NCBI GenBank assembly: GCA_021736215.1 | Contig: JAIPGI010000002.1 | Span: 62,001-126,000 of the forward strand | DNA: 64,000 bases | Direction of reading: 5' to 3' | Origin: Candidatus Altimarinota bacterium | GTDB taxonomy: Bacteria; Patescibacteriota; Gracilibacteria; UBA4473 | Part shown: positions 16,269 to 24,461 of the stretch, piece by piece | Layout of the letters: each line of letters starts with the position of its first letter | Position numbering within the stretch: position 1 is the first letter of the stretch | The notes under the pieces: model-generated | Databases searched by the model: none | What the model was told of the DNA's origin: nothing | What the model saw: the letters and a program-made list of their open reading frames with translations, nothing else | Translations under genes and position numbers: made by a program

Positions 16269-16937
16269 ATGCGTGTACTAGTTGTTGAAGACGATAAGTT
16301 GATGATGGAATTGCTCGAAAAAGCCCTTTTCCAAGAGGGATTTGTGATTGATCGGGCGAGTGATGGACAAGAGGCTTTACAACGAGCCAAGGAAAATAAA
16401 TATGACGTTATACTGCTCGATATTATGCTTCCCAAGAAAAGCGGATGCTCAGTCATCACATCTCTTCGTACTCTCAAAAATGACACTCCTATTTTAGCTA
16501 TTTCTGCGAATTCTCTTACAGAGATTCGTGTGAATGCACTTAATCTGGGAGCAGATGATTTCTTGGTTAAGGGGTTTTCGTTTGAGGAACTCGTTGCTCG
16601 AATGAAAGGACTTATCCGTCGTCGATCGGGGAATCAAAGCAATATCTTCCGATGTAAAGATATTGTCGTAAATCTGACTGATATGACGGTTCAGTACAAA
16701 GAGAAAAAAATAAAACTTACCAAAAAAGAATTTCAAATACTCTCCCTCCTTATTCGGAATAAAAATACCGTTGTTGCTCGATCTGAATTATTAAATTTGG
16801 TTTGGAATAGTGCGGTCAGTCATCAATTTTCCAATACCGTTGATGTGCACATCCAATCGCTTCGCAAGAAGCTTGGAGAGGGAGGGAAAGCCATAGAAAC
16901 GATTCGTGGATGTGGATATATCATCCGAAGCGCCTAA
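16269..16937 (+). CDS. OmpR-type response regulator
   Basis: 222 residues from the ATG at 16269 (MRVLVVEDDKLMMELLEKAL); an in-frame start nine codons upstream adds an unlikely tail. Receiver domain with E7/D8/D9, phospho-acceptor Asp51 (ILLDIMLP), the switch Ser (LAISAN) and Lys (FLVKGF). The C-terminal winged helix (IKLTKKEFQILSLLIRNKNT; VDVHIQSLRKKLG; IRGCGYIIR) is the OmpR/PhoB type. It precedes the kinase operon at 17113-21291 but is separated by a terminator. The kinase at 18782 is a plausible partner. Confidence 0.93.
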   Translation: MRVLVVEDDKLMMELLEKALFQEGFVIDRASDGQEALQRAKENKYDVILLDIMLPKKSGCSVITSLRTLKNDTPILAISANSLTEIRVNALNLGADDFLVKGFSFEELVARMKGLIRRRSGNQSNIFRCKDIVVNLTDMTVQYKEKKIKLTKKEFQILSLLIRNKNTVVARSELLNLVWNSAVSHQFSNTVDVHIQSLRKKLGEGGKAIETIRGCGYIIRSA

Positions 16938-16967
16938 AAAACATTTCATTTTTTTATTCTCAGAAAA

Positions 16968-16988
16968 ACGCTTCCCGAAGCGTATTTT
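16968..16988 (+). terminator. Terminator of the response-regulator gene
   Basis: ACGCTTC-CC-GAAGCGT followed by ATTTT, 31 bases past the stop. Confidence 0.7.
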
Positions 16989-16995
16989 AATACGT

Positions 16996-17028
16996 ATTCA
17001 TTAAATATTCATTAAATATTTAATTCAT
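16996..17028. promoter_or_regulatory. ATTCATTAAAT direct repeats before the kinase operon
   Basis: Two tandem ATTCATTAAATATT units (11-base period) ending in the mirrored ATTTAATTCAT. This resembles the tandem sites bound by OmpR-type regulators and shares words with 16180-16208. Assignment to the 16269 protein is inference. Confidence 0.45.
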
Positions 17029-17073
17029 CTTCTCCTTCTTTTCGCAGATAATTTTTATAGATTACTTCGAAAT

Positions 17074-17096
17074 TCCCGTCTTTGACGGGGGTTTTT
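17074..17096 (+). terminator. Terminator-like hairpin in the leader of the kinase operon
   Basis: CCCGTC-TTT-GACGGG followed by GGTTTTT, ending 17 bases before the ATG at 17113. It is either a second terminator with the operon promoter beyond it, or an attenuator if transcription starts upstream. Confidence 0.6.
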
Positions 17097-17112
17097 CTTC
17101 TATCCCTTTTTT

Positions 17113-18780
17113 ATGCCTCCTTATTTCCCATCATTACCGCTTAATGATTTACAGATAGACTCGACTGTTTTGGAACAAGAAGATTCGCGATGGAGTCCGA
17201 AGAATAAAAATGTTTATAACCAGTATGATGAAGAAGTTTATTCGATTATGGCCACTCCTCAAAAAAGAGAACACATTCTTCAGCACATACAGGAGGGGGA
17301 AGACGTCCTCATTATCGGATGTGGTCCCACGGCTTACTTGGAGCGAGCTATTCTTCATACGAAAAAAAATGTTCAACTTTTAACCACAGATTATGATTTG
17401 GAGATGATTCTCCAATCCAAAAGAAAAGTTTCGAACGTACGTCTCCATCATCGTCTTTCGGACATGAGAACATTATCAAAAGATTTCTCATCGCAATTTG
17501 ATCGTGTGATATCAACAAATTCTATGGTGCTTCCTCAGCGTGAAGATATTGTAAAAACATATCAAGAGATTGCCAAAGTACTAAAAGGAAAAGGGACTTT
17601 TTTGGCGTTTCTTCCGTCGTTTGATTTTATTTGTGAGGTGTATGAGAAATATCCACGATTACAACCGCTTTTGGATACGTTTATTGATTTTAACGATGCG
17701 CGCTTTCATGACACAACAGGATTCCAATCATTTCATACACAAGAAAATATCTATCGTGAAATCGGTAATGCGGGGATGAAGGTTTCTTATTTGGAAAAAA
17801 TTGGAGTTGAGAGTAACGAGGAATTTTCTCAACTCGTCAAAATATATTCGATTTTGGCTGGAGAACTCACCAAAGAAATTATAAAAAAATTTTGGGAATA
17901 TTTTCTTATATCAGAAAAAAGTACTTCCTCCGCTGAAATCAAAACCACTCTTCTCTCTTCCGAAGTTCAGCTTTATACATCTGAAACAATTTCTCCTGAT
18001 CAAGTAAAAGAAATATCAGACTTTTATCGGTTTATTTTTGATAACATGAATGCACAACACTTTTTGGTTGATGTGGACACGGGAGAATTTAAATCTCCCC
18101 AAGAAGTATTCCCTTCTGAAGTGCAGGATGAATACGGTTGCATCCCTCAATTGATGAGAGACGGAATAAATCAGACAGATATACCGCTCTCTTCATCTGG
18201 AAATCCAATGATGAGGTGGCATGATCCAGAACAAACGTTCAATGTATTTCTGGATCGATACCAAAAAGGAGGATTTACTTTTGTACAAAAAGGCGAAAAT
18301 AATCGTATTACGGGAGCTCTTTCCTTTTTTCAATCTTCACTCAAAGAGATTTTTAAAAAATCATGGGAAGATCCACTTGAGTATTCCTCCTATGCAGGGA
18401 AAAAAACAGAACAATTTAGATTATTTGATGACTTTTATAATCGCACGAAATCGGTATATCCAGAAATAACACTAGAAGACGAAGTTATTTGCTTGGATTT
18501 TATAGCTCTCCATCCACAGTTTCAGAAAGAGAATAAACTCGCATACCTCCTTCGGAGCGCAGTACAAGAACTTTCCACAAAATCACCAGATATCTACCTG
18601 ATTGCCGAATCAAAAGTAGGGGCTCCCTCTCATAAACTTTTCAAGAAAAGATGTGAGTTTAAGCCGATTTCTGGATTCTTGACACAGGGCGCATCAGAAC
18701 AGGAAGGAGATGATGTTTTGGAGATAACAACGGTAGGAGATTTTTGCAAAGGGCTTCAATTTCTCGTCTCAAAGAAATAG
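17113..18780 (+). CDS. SAM methyltransferase fused to an acetyltransferase-like domain
   Basis: 555 residues. The N-terminal half is a class I SAM-dependent methyltransferase: motif I DVLIIGCGPTAYLERAI near residues 64-80, an acidic strand end (LLTTDYD), then FDRVISTNSMVL and the late motif VLKGKGTFLAFLP. The C-terminal half (about residues 300-550) looks GNAT-like: ICLDFIALHPQFQKENKLAY then LLRSAVQEL, with the usual Gly of the acetyl-CoA loop replaced. The stop is one base from the kinase gene, so it is the first gene of a signalling operon. Substrates are unknown. The methyltransferase half is fairly sure, the GNAT half less so. Confidence 0.7.
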   Translation: MPPYFPSLPLNDLQIDSTVLEQEDSRWSPKNKNVYNQYDEEVYSIMATPQKREHILQHIQEGEDVLIIGCGPTAYLERAILHTKKNVQLLTTDYDLEMILQSKRKVSNVRLHHRLSDMRTLSKDFSSQFDRVISTNSMVLPQREDIVKTYQEIAKVLKGKGTFLAFLPSFDFICEVYEKYPRLQPLLDTFIDFNDARFHDTTGFQSFHTQENIYREIGNAGMKVSYLEKIGVESNEEFSQLVKIYSILAGELTKEIIKKFWEYFLISEKSTSSAEIKTTLLSSEVQLYTSETISPDQVKEISDFYRFIFDNMNAQHFLVDVDTGEFKSPQEVFPSEVQDEYGCIPQLMRDGINQTDIPLSSSGNPMMRWHDPEQTFNVFLDRYQKGGFTFVQKGENNRITGALSFFQSSLKEIFKKSWEDPLEYSSYAGKKTEQFRLFDDFYNRTKSVYPEITLEDEVICLDFIALHPQFQKENKLAYLLRSAVQELSTKSPDIYLIAESKVGAPSHKLFKKRCEFKPISGFLTQGASEQEGDDVLEITTVGDFCKGLQFLVSKK

Positions 18781-18781
18781 A

Positions 18782-20935
18782 ATGGATGTACTTTTTTCTA
18801 TGACTTGGATTTCTCAGTGTCTCTATTTAATTGCTACTATTGCCACACTTGTGCTTGGAGGAATTTTGGTGCATAAAAATCTAGTGTCGGAAGCGCGGCG
18901 ATCCCTGCTTCTTTTTTCATTGTGTTTTATATTGTGGCTAGGGTCTTTGTATTTTGGATTTGTTTTTTTGAAACCAGAAACATCACAAATATCGCTTTGG
19001 TTTGTCCGTCTTAGCTATGGATTTGGCACTTTGGTTTTGTTTTGGATTGTTTCTTTTTTCTATCATTTTCCGCGAAGTAACTTTCATATTCCTCTTCTTT
19101 GGCGTGTAATTTTTTGGATGGGGACGGGAGGACTCTTTGTGATAACAATCTTCACCTCACGGATATATCACTCAACAGAAATTATTATTCCCCAACAAGT
19201 TGGCAAGGACATCTTGGGTCCTTGGTATTTTCTATCAGCATCATACTTTTTGTTGAGCTTTGGGATCTCGATGTGGATTGCTCGGATGAAATATCATCAG
19301 CTTCGATCAATAGAAAAAGCCAAGATACGAATTGCTTCGGTTGGGTTGGCGGTATTTTTGACACTCATTCTTTTGACCAATGTTTTATTACCGATGTTTG
19401 GTATTATTATCCTTCAATTGGAATCACCAGTTTTTTCTTTAGCTTTTTTTGTGTCAGCTTTTTATTCCATGATCAAATATCGATTTTTGGATGTAAAATT
19501 TTCACTCTCAAGGGCCTTGAAAAAAATAATAGCATTTTGTGGAGCCGTTTTGGCGGCATATCTCTTTTATCTTGTGTTTCGTATTTTTATATCATCCTCT
19601 TTCTTGATTTATTGGAATCCATTTATTTTGGCATTTGCATTAATCGCGTATTTTTGGATTTCTCGATTTTTTGATTCATCCACCTTTCACCGATTTTTTG
19701 GACTTACTAACTTTGAATATTTTTCTTCCCAAGTGGAGAGAATTAAACAGGAAGATGAATTTTCACACTCACTTCCAGCTCTTCAAAAACACGTATCGAA
19801 TATTTTTTGCAAAAGTCTCGGGATTCGTTTTGCCAAAGTTATTGTTCTCGAAAAAAATTCATCCAGAACCTTTCCCAACCTCGTTCGTTATTTCGAAACC
19901 CATCAGGATATTTTGGTAAAAAAAGAACAAGTTTTACTCGCTTCGGAAGAGATAAAGAATTCCTTATTAAAAGAATTAAAATTGTTGCAGACAGAGGTAT
20001 GTGTTCCCTTATTTCGCCTGCAGACACTCGTTGGATTTTTCATTTTGGGAAAGAAGAGATTTGATGATCTCTATACGGCAAATGAAATCTTGGCATTGTC
20101 TCGGCTTGTGCCATACCTCACCTTGCGTTTGACGGCATTACTGTATAATTCTGAACTTCAAAAAGAAGTTGCTCATAAAACGGAAGAACTCAAAAAGAAA
20201 AATCAGGAATTGGTATCATCTCACAAAAAACTAAAAAAACTTGATCAAATTAAGGATGACTTTCTTTCCATTGCTTCTCATGAGTTGAGGACCCCTATGA
20301 CGGTTATCAAGGGATATTCTGATTTTCTTCTTTCTCAGAGATTCGGTTCACTAAATGATCAACAACAGGATTTTCTCAAAAAAATATTCACTAATGCCGA
20401 AAATCTTATTTTGCTAGTCAGCAAGATGTTGGAAGTAAGTGCGCTCGAGGCTGGAAAAATAAAGTTTGAGAAAAAAACAGTTGCCCTGAAGCCATTTCTT
20501 AAAGACATCGTTGAAGAGTTTTATCTCGTCTGTAAAGCGAAAAACATTTCCCTAAAGTTTCAATGTGAGAAGAGTTTTGATCCGTTTATTATAACCGATC
20601 CAGAGAAAATAAAACAAATTATGACCAATTTATTGGGGAATGCGTACAAATTTACTCCAGAAAAAGGAAGTATTGCCGTGTCACTTCTGAAAATAAACAA
20701 ATATGTAAAAATAGATGTGCGTGATACAGGAATAGGAATCCCTTTGGAGGAACAAAAAAACATATTTAAAAAATTTCAACAGGGAAAAAATTATCTCAGA
20801 CAGGCTTTTTCTGGAACAGGGTTGGGGCTCAATATTACAAAAGGATTTGTTGAACATTTGGGGGGAAGTATTTGGATTGAAAGTGAAAAAGGAAAAGGTA
20901 CTTGTTTTTCTTTTACCCTCCCTTATAAAAAATGA
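18782..20935 (+). CDS. Membrane sensor histidine kinase
   Basis: 717 residues. About eight membrane helices fill residues 1-300 (7TM-type kinase input module), followed by a GAF-like region (about 310-460) and a short coiled coil (HKTEELKKKNQELVSSHKKL). HisKA has the phospho-accepting His500 in SIASHELRTPMTVIKGYS. HATPase has N box NLLGNAYKFTPEKG, G1 VRDTGIGIP and G2 FSGTGLGLNITKG. It starts one base after the methyltransferase stop and overlaps the next gene (ATGA). It probably senses a membrane or intramembrane signal and phosphorylates the receiver at 20932, the regulator at 16269, or both. Confidence 0.95.
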   Translation: MDVLFSMTWISQCLYLIATIATLVLGGILVHKNLVSEARRSLLLFSLCFILWLGSLYFGFVFLKPETSQISLWFVRLSYGFGTLVLFWIVSFFYHFPRSNFHIPLLWRVIFWMGTGGLFVITIFTSRIYHSTEIIIPQQVGKDILGPWYFLSASYFLLSFGISMWIARMKYHQLRSIEKAKIRIASVGLAVFLTLILLTNVLLPMFGIIILQLESPVFSLAFFVSAFYSMIKYRFLDVKFSLSRALKKIIAFCGAVLAAYLFYLVFRIFISSSFLIYWNPFILAFALIAYFWISRFFDSSTFHRFFGLTNFEYFSSQVERIKQEDEFSHSLPALQKHVSNIFCKSLGIRFAKVIVLEKNSSRTFPNLVRYFETHQDILVKKEQVLLASEEIKNSLLKELKLLQTEVCVPLFRLQTLVGFFILGKKRFDDLYTANEILALSRLVPYLTLRLTALLYNSELQKEVAHKTEELKKKNQELVSSHKKLKKLDQIKDDFLSIASHELRTPMTVIKGYSDFLLSQRFGSLNDQQQDFLKKIFTNAENLILLVSKMLEVSALEAGKIKFEKKTVALKPFLKDIVEEFYLVCKAKNISLKFQCEKSFDPFIITDPEKIKQIMTNLLGNAYKFTPEKGSIAVSLLKINKYVKIDVRDTGIGIPLEEQKNIFKKFQQGKNYLRQAFSGTGLGLNITKGFVEHLGGSIWIESEKGKGTCFSFTLPYKK

Positions 20936-21291
20936 AAAAAATTCTTATTGTAGAAGACAATCTTGATTTGCACGAAATGCTTCGAATTGCCTTTACTCTA
21001 GAAGGATTTGAAACACAGTCGGGTTTTTCTGGCACAGAAGCATTGGAATGTTTACAGTCTTTTATCCCAGATATTATTTTTCTCGATATCATGATGCCCC
21101 ACATGGATGGATATCAGTTTCTTCAAGTCATAGCGTCTCGAGGGAAACGTCCATTTCGTATTGTAGCGTACAGCAATCTCGAACGTCCCAAAGACATAAC
21201 AAACGCTCGGAATTTGGGAGTAGATTTATTCTTGAAAAAATCGGATTATGCTCCTATGGAATTAGTTCAACAGATAAAAAAATTACTGTAA
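20932..21291 (+). CDS. Single-domain response regulator (CheY-like)
   Basis: 119 residues: a receiver domain only. E8/D9, phospho-acceptor Asp52 (IIFLDIMMPHMDG), Ser in VAYSN and Lys in FLKKSDY are present; no output domain. ATG overlaps the kinase stop by four bases, so the two are translated together. It may be a phosphate shuttle or act through protein contacts. It ends nine bases inside the convergent gene at 21283. Confidence 0.93.
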   Translation: MKKILIVEDNLDLHEMLRIAFTLEGFETQSGFSGTEALECLQSFIPDIIFLDIMMPHMDGYQFLQVIASRGKRPFRIVAYSNLERPKDITNARNLGVDLFLKKSDYAPMELVQQIKKLL

Positions 21292-21987
21292 TGATCCGCG
21301 GTCTATGTGTTCAGAAGAGGAGATGACATGATATTCAGTTCCTTGTTTGACAATGTTCCAAAAGAGAAATTTGTCTCGTATCCAACCGTCTTCATTTTTT
21401 TTACCAGATTCAGTTTGCCAGAGGGATGAAGAAATTTCTTCTGGGAAAACATCAAATGTAATTGTCACAAAAAATCCTTCTAGAGGAGTGAATTCTTCAA
21501 AACGACTGACTTGCTGTATATGGAAATCTTTGAGTTGTTCATTGGAACAACCACCATTTTTAAATAATTGAATCCATCGAATCCAAAGTTCTTCACCAAT
21601 TTCTTCGGGACTCAAAAATTTTTCAGAAGGATTATCAAAAACAATGTCTTTCCAAGTATCGGGGGGACAATTTTTGCTTTCAAAGTGTTTCCATGGAAAG
21701 GGACAAATGACCGTGCATTTTTCTTTCAAGCACTTGGAAGTGTAGGGGCAATTAGAACGCATGAGATATTGAGGGGGTGTTTGACAGTCTTCATCACGCG
21801 TACAAGATTGGTTTAGTGTTTCGACTTTGGTGAATAATTCGTCTGGTTTAGGGGCGTCAGGATTTCCGTGACGAACCCATTCATCATTCTCTTGAATCCA
21901 TGTGTCTTCAGAGGAAAGTCCTCGTATGATGAGGATGGTTAATCCGAGTACAGCTATTATTCCAAAACCAAACAGTATTTTTTTCAT
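21283..21987 (-). CDS. Membrane-anchored extracytoplasmic protein, Cys-rich, unknown
   Basis: 234 residues. The N-terminal helix (FGFGIIAVLGLTILIIRGL) is a signal anchor. A Cys cluster follows (SCTRDEDC, NCPYTSKCLKEKCTVICPF), suggesting disulfides outside the cell, then a mixed C-terminal domain (FTPLEGFFVTITFDVFPEE). Its 3' end overlaps the convergent receiver gene by nine bases. No family recognised. Confidence 0.7.
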   Translation of the reverse strand: MKKILFGFGIIAVLGLTILIIRGLSSEDTWIQENDEWVRHGNPDAPKPDELFTKVETLNQSCTRDEDCQTPPQYLMRSNCPYTSKCLKEKCTVICPFPWKHFESKNCPPDTWKDIVFDNPSEKFLSPEEIGEELWIRWIQLFKNGGCSNEQLKDFHIQQVSRFEEFTPLEGFFVTITFDVFPEEISSSLWQTESGKKNEDGWIRDKFLFWNIVKQGTEYHVISSSEHIDRGSLQ

Positions 21988-22084
21988 TTATTTATGATAG
22001 AGATATGACTGATTTCTGTGATTGTAACACTTGATGCCCCCCCTTCAAGATGGAAATGATATTTTTTTTCTAGCATTGTCGTGA

Positions 22085-22090
22085 TATAAT
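22085..22090 (+). promoter_or_regulatory. Extended -10 box (TGATATAAT) of the PH-domain gene
   Basis: TATAAT preceded by TGA, an extended -10. The ATG at 22100 lies nine bases further, so the transcript is leaderless or nearly so. Confidence 0.65.
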
Positions 22091-22099
22091 GCTCTACAA

Positions 22100-22585
22100 A
22101 TGGAGGCTCAAGGTTTTAAAATTTACGAACATCCAGTGATTTTCTTGTTTCAGTTTTTATTTTTACTGTTTCTTTCGGATATCTCCTTTATGATTGCTAT
22201 TTGGTTTCTCGATTTATCGGAAACACAAACAGTTTTGAGCGAAAGTAATGCATTGAATATGGAAGAGAAGATTTTTATCTTCATCATGATTGGGCAATTT
22301 CTTTTTTGTTTTTATCTCTTTTTTGGTTGGATACGGAATTTTTATATTTTTGAAAAAAACATATTAATTCATCAATCGGGAATACTTTTTATCAGGCATG
22401 AACGATATATTTTGGAAGAATTAGAAACCGTGACTTTCTCTCAGAGTTTTTGGGGAAGAATTTTTAGTTATGGAAAAGTTCATATCTTCTTTGCAAATCA
22501 AACAATTACGTTTTCCAAAATTCTGAATCCACAAAATTTTGTTGATCTGCTTCAAAAGAGTACGACCAATTCTCGTCTGCGGTAA
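22100..22585 (+). CDS. Membrane protein with a bacterial PH-like domain
   Basis: 161 residues. Two membrane helices (VIFLFQFLFLLFLSDISFMI and FIFIMIGQFLFCFYLFFGW) precede a C-terminal beta-rich segment (ILIHQSGILFIRHERYILEE; FSQSFWGRIFSYGKVHIFF) matching bacterial PH domains of the YdbS/bPH2 type. Role unknown. It has its own promoter and precedes the CsoR-like operon. Confidence 0.65.
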   Translation: MEAQGFKIYEHPVIFLFQFLFLLFLSDISFMIAIWFLDLSETQTVLSESNALNMEEKIFIFIMIGQFLFCFYLFFGWIRNFYIFEKNILIHQSGILFIRHERYILEELETVTFSQSFWGRIFSYGKVHIFFANQTITFSKILNPQNFVDLLQKSTTNSRLR

Positions 22586-22648
22586 AAGTTTCTTTTGGGA
22601 AAAGAATGTAAAAATTTTAAATGTATTTTTTAAAAATATATTTTTTTC

Positions 22649-22677
22649 TTGACAATATACCCATGGGGGTATATAGA
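22649..22677 (+). promoter_or_regulatory. Promoter and CsoR/CstR-type operator of RND operon 2
   Basis: TTGACA (22649-22654), 17-base spacer, TATAGA (22672-22677). Filling the spacer and entering the -10 box is a perfect palindrome, ATATACCC-ATGG-GGGTATAT (22655-22674), the TACCC/GGGTA layout bound by CsoR and CstR repressors. The expected start of transcription coincides with the repressor's ATG at 22684, so the mRNA is probably leaderless. Confidence 0.85.
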
Positions 22678-22683
22678 GATGGC

Positions 22684-22914
22684 ATGGAAAATATAGTAAA
22701 TCGTCTTCAGCGTATTGAAGGGCAGGTGAGAGCTCTTCAAACTATGGTACAGGACGAGAGCGATTGTGAAAAAATAGTCACCCAATTTAAAGCCGCTCAG
22801 TCGGCTCTCGACAGTTGTTTTACTCAACTTATGACTGATAACTTACAACAATGCATAACTTCTCAAGATACGCGGAAACTCAAAAGCATTCTTAAGATTT
22901 TATTAAAACAATGA
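22684..22914 (+). CDS. CsoR/CstR-family repressor (CstR-like ligand residues)
   Basis: 76 residues from the ATG at 22684; an in-frame start at 22621 lies upstream of the promoter and is rejected. The CsoR helical core is plain: IVNRLQRIEGQVRALQTMV, then DCEKIVTQFKAAQSALDSC and DNLQQCI. In copper-sensing CsoR the ligands are Cys-His-Cys with the His four residues before the last Cys. Here Cys28 and Cys57 keep the 29-residue spacing but that His is Asn53, as in persulfide-sensing CstR. A third Cys (45) lies between. It likely represses its own operon through the palindrome in its promoter and overlaps the adaptor gene (ATGA). Confidence 0.88.
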   Translation: MENIVNRLQRIEGQVRALQTMVQDESDCEKIVTQFKAAQSALDSCFTQLMTDNLQQCITSQDTRKLKSILKILLKQ

Positions 22915-24461
22915 AAACATTATCATTTCTCACTCTTTTCGTTTCACTTTTTTTCGTTGGATGTGCATCTGAGACGACTCCTTTTGTAGAAAAAATCGAA
23001 CCTCAAGCGTTCGTTCTTCATCGAGAGAATTTCCAACCAGAATTATCACTCACGGGATCTGTTCAGTCGGAAAAGGAAGTCCCTTTGTCGAGTAAGATTT
23101 CTGGGCATGTGGAGGCATTGCTTGTTGATGTGGGAGATTCCGTTTTAGAGGGGCAGGTGCTTCTTAAATATGTTTTGGGAGATAATGCATCACAAGTTGA
23201 TTTTCAGAATTCCCTTCTTCAATTAGATACCACGAAAATGGTTGCAGAAGATGCGGTTCGATCTGCTCATGTGAATTTGCAAACGATGGAATCGCAACAC
23301 AATCAAAATATAAAACAGACGGATGTTTCTATTCAGAAAATTTTTGAAACACTTCTCACTAAAATTAATAATACAAAAACTCTTTCACAACAAATACTTC
23401 GCTTTTTGGATCAAACGATGGGGGCCTCGTCCCAATTTCGATACCAAGAGGATGGAACAACTGTTGAAATGTTGGGATATGGAAATACGGTTGATAAGCA
23501 AAAATTACTCAACTGGATTGAGAACTTGGCGAGAAAATATCCAGAAAAAAATGTCGATCGTTGGAATATATCTGAACAAGAAATTCTTCTTGAAGCTCGA
23601 TCTCAGATTGATTTCTTGAAGGACCTCAAGGCTTCGACAGAACTTTTTTATCAACTCGCGGTTCATACTCCAACCGTTTCAGATTTTTCTGCTGAAAAAA
23701 GAGATAAAATTGCTTCTCAAGCGGCAGATTATTTACGCTCAATAGATGCTGATATATTCGCACTTCAGACGCAAATGGAATCAAGTATTGTCGAAAAAGA
23801 GACACTTCAGGCGGGACTTTTGAAAACTTATAATGCCATAAAAGATGCAGAGGCCCAACTGCAACTTTCTCAGGCCAGTTCGGAAAATCAGGTATCTTCC
23901 GCTCAAACAAGAGTGAATTTGGCACAAACATTCCAAAAAGAATTAATCCTAAGAGCCCCTTTTCCAGGGGTTATTACCCAGAAATTTGTTGAAGTAGGGG
24001 AACTGGTTTCGCCTGGTAATACGGTCTTGGAGCTTGCGGACATGTCTATTCTCAAGGTCAATACGAGCATTCCTGATACTTTTATTGGAAAGATAAAAAA
24101 AGGAATGAAGGCGGATATTCTTTTGGATGGGATATCGGGAACATATCAAGGAGAAATCAGCAAAATCTACCCATCAGTCGATTCTCAAACAAGAAATTTG
24201 GGAATTGAAATTACGTTTTTAGATCCTTCCGACGACATCAAATTACATATGTTTGCTCGAGTATTATTGCGTTTTGATTCGGAACAAATATTTTTTGTTC
24301 CAAGGGAATATATTTCTTATGCCGCAGATAAATCATTTGTATTCCTCAAAGATGGAACAAAAGTATCTGTAAAAACAGGTACAGAAAAAGATGGATTTGT
24401 TGAAATTTTTTCTGAGGAATTACAGGAAGGATCAGCTCTTCTTTTCCCGTCTTCACTATGA
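22911..24461 (+). CDS. RND efflux adaptor lipoprotein, system 2
   Basis: 516 residues. A lipoprotein signal peptide ends in the lipobox FVGC (Cys at residue 18), so it is lipid-anchored rather than helix-anchored like the adaptor of system 1. Lipoyl halves (SLTGSVQSEKEVPLSSKISG; LILRAPFPGVITQKFVEVG) flank a long helical hairpin with an insert that includes MGASSQFRYQ, paralogous to the 9023 gene. The C-terminal barrel follows. It overlaps both the repressor and the pump gene by four bases, so the three form a coupled operon under the CstR-like operator. Confidence 0.92.
   Translation: MKTLSFLTLFVSLFFVGCASETTPFVEKIEPQAFVLHRENFQPELSLTGSVQSEKEVPLSSKISGHVEALLVDVGDSVLEGQVLLKYVLGDNASQVDFQNSLLQLDTTKMVAEDAVRSAHVNLQTMESQHNQNIKQTDVSIQKIFETLLTKINNTKTLSQQILRFLDQTMGASSQFRYQEDGTTVEMLGYGNTVDKQKLLNWIENLARKYPEKNVDRWNISEQEILLEARSQIDFLKDLKASTELFYQLAVHTPTVSDFSAEKRDKIASQAADYLRSIDADIFALQTQMESSIVEKETLQAGLLKTYNAIKDAEAQLQLSQASSENQVSSAQTRVNLAQTFQKELILRAPFPGVITQKFVEVGELVSPGNTVLELADMSILKVNTSIPDTFIGKIKKGMKADILLDGISGTYQGEISKIYPSVDSQTRNLGIEITFLDPSDDIKLHMFARVLLRFDSEQIFFVPREYISYAADKSFVFLKDGTKVSVKTGTEKDGFVEIFSEELQEGSALLFPSSL

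Noticed and set aside
22621-22683. Longer N-terminus for the CsoR-like repressor
   Set aside because: The extra codons overlap the -35 box and operator, and family alignment starts at the ATG at 22684.
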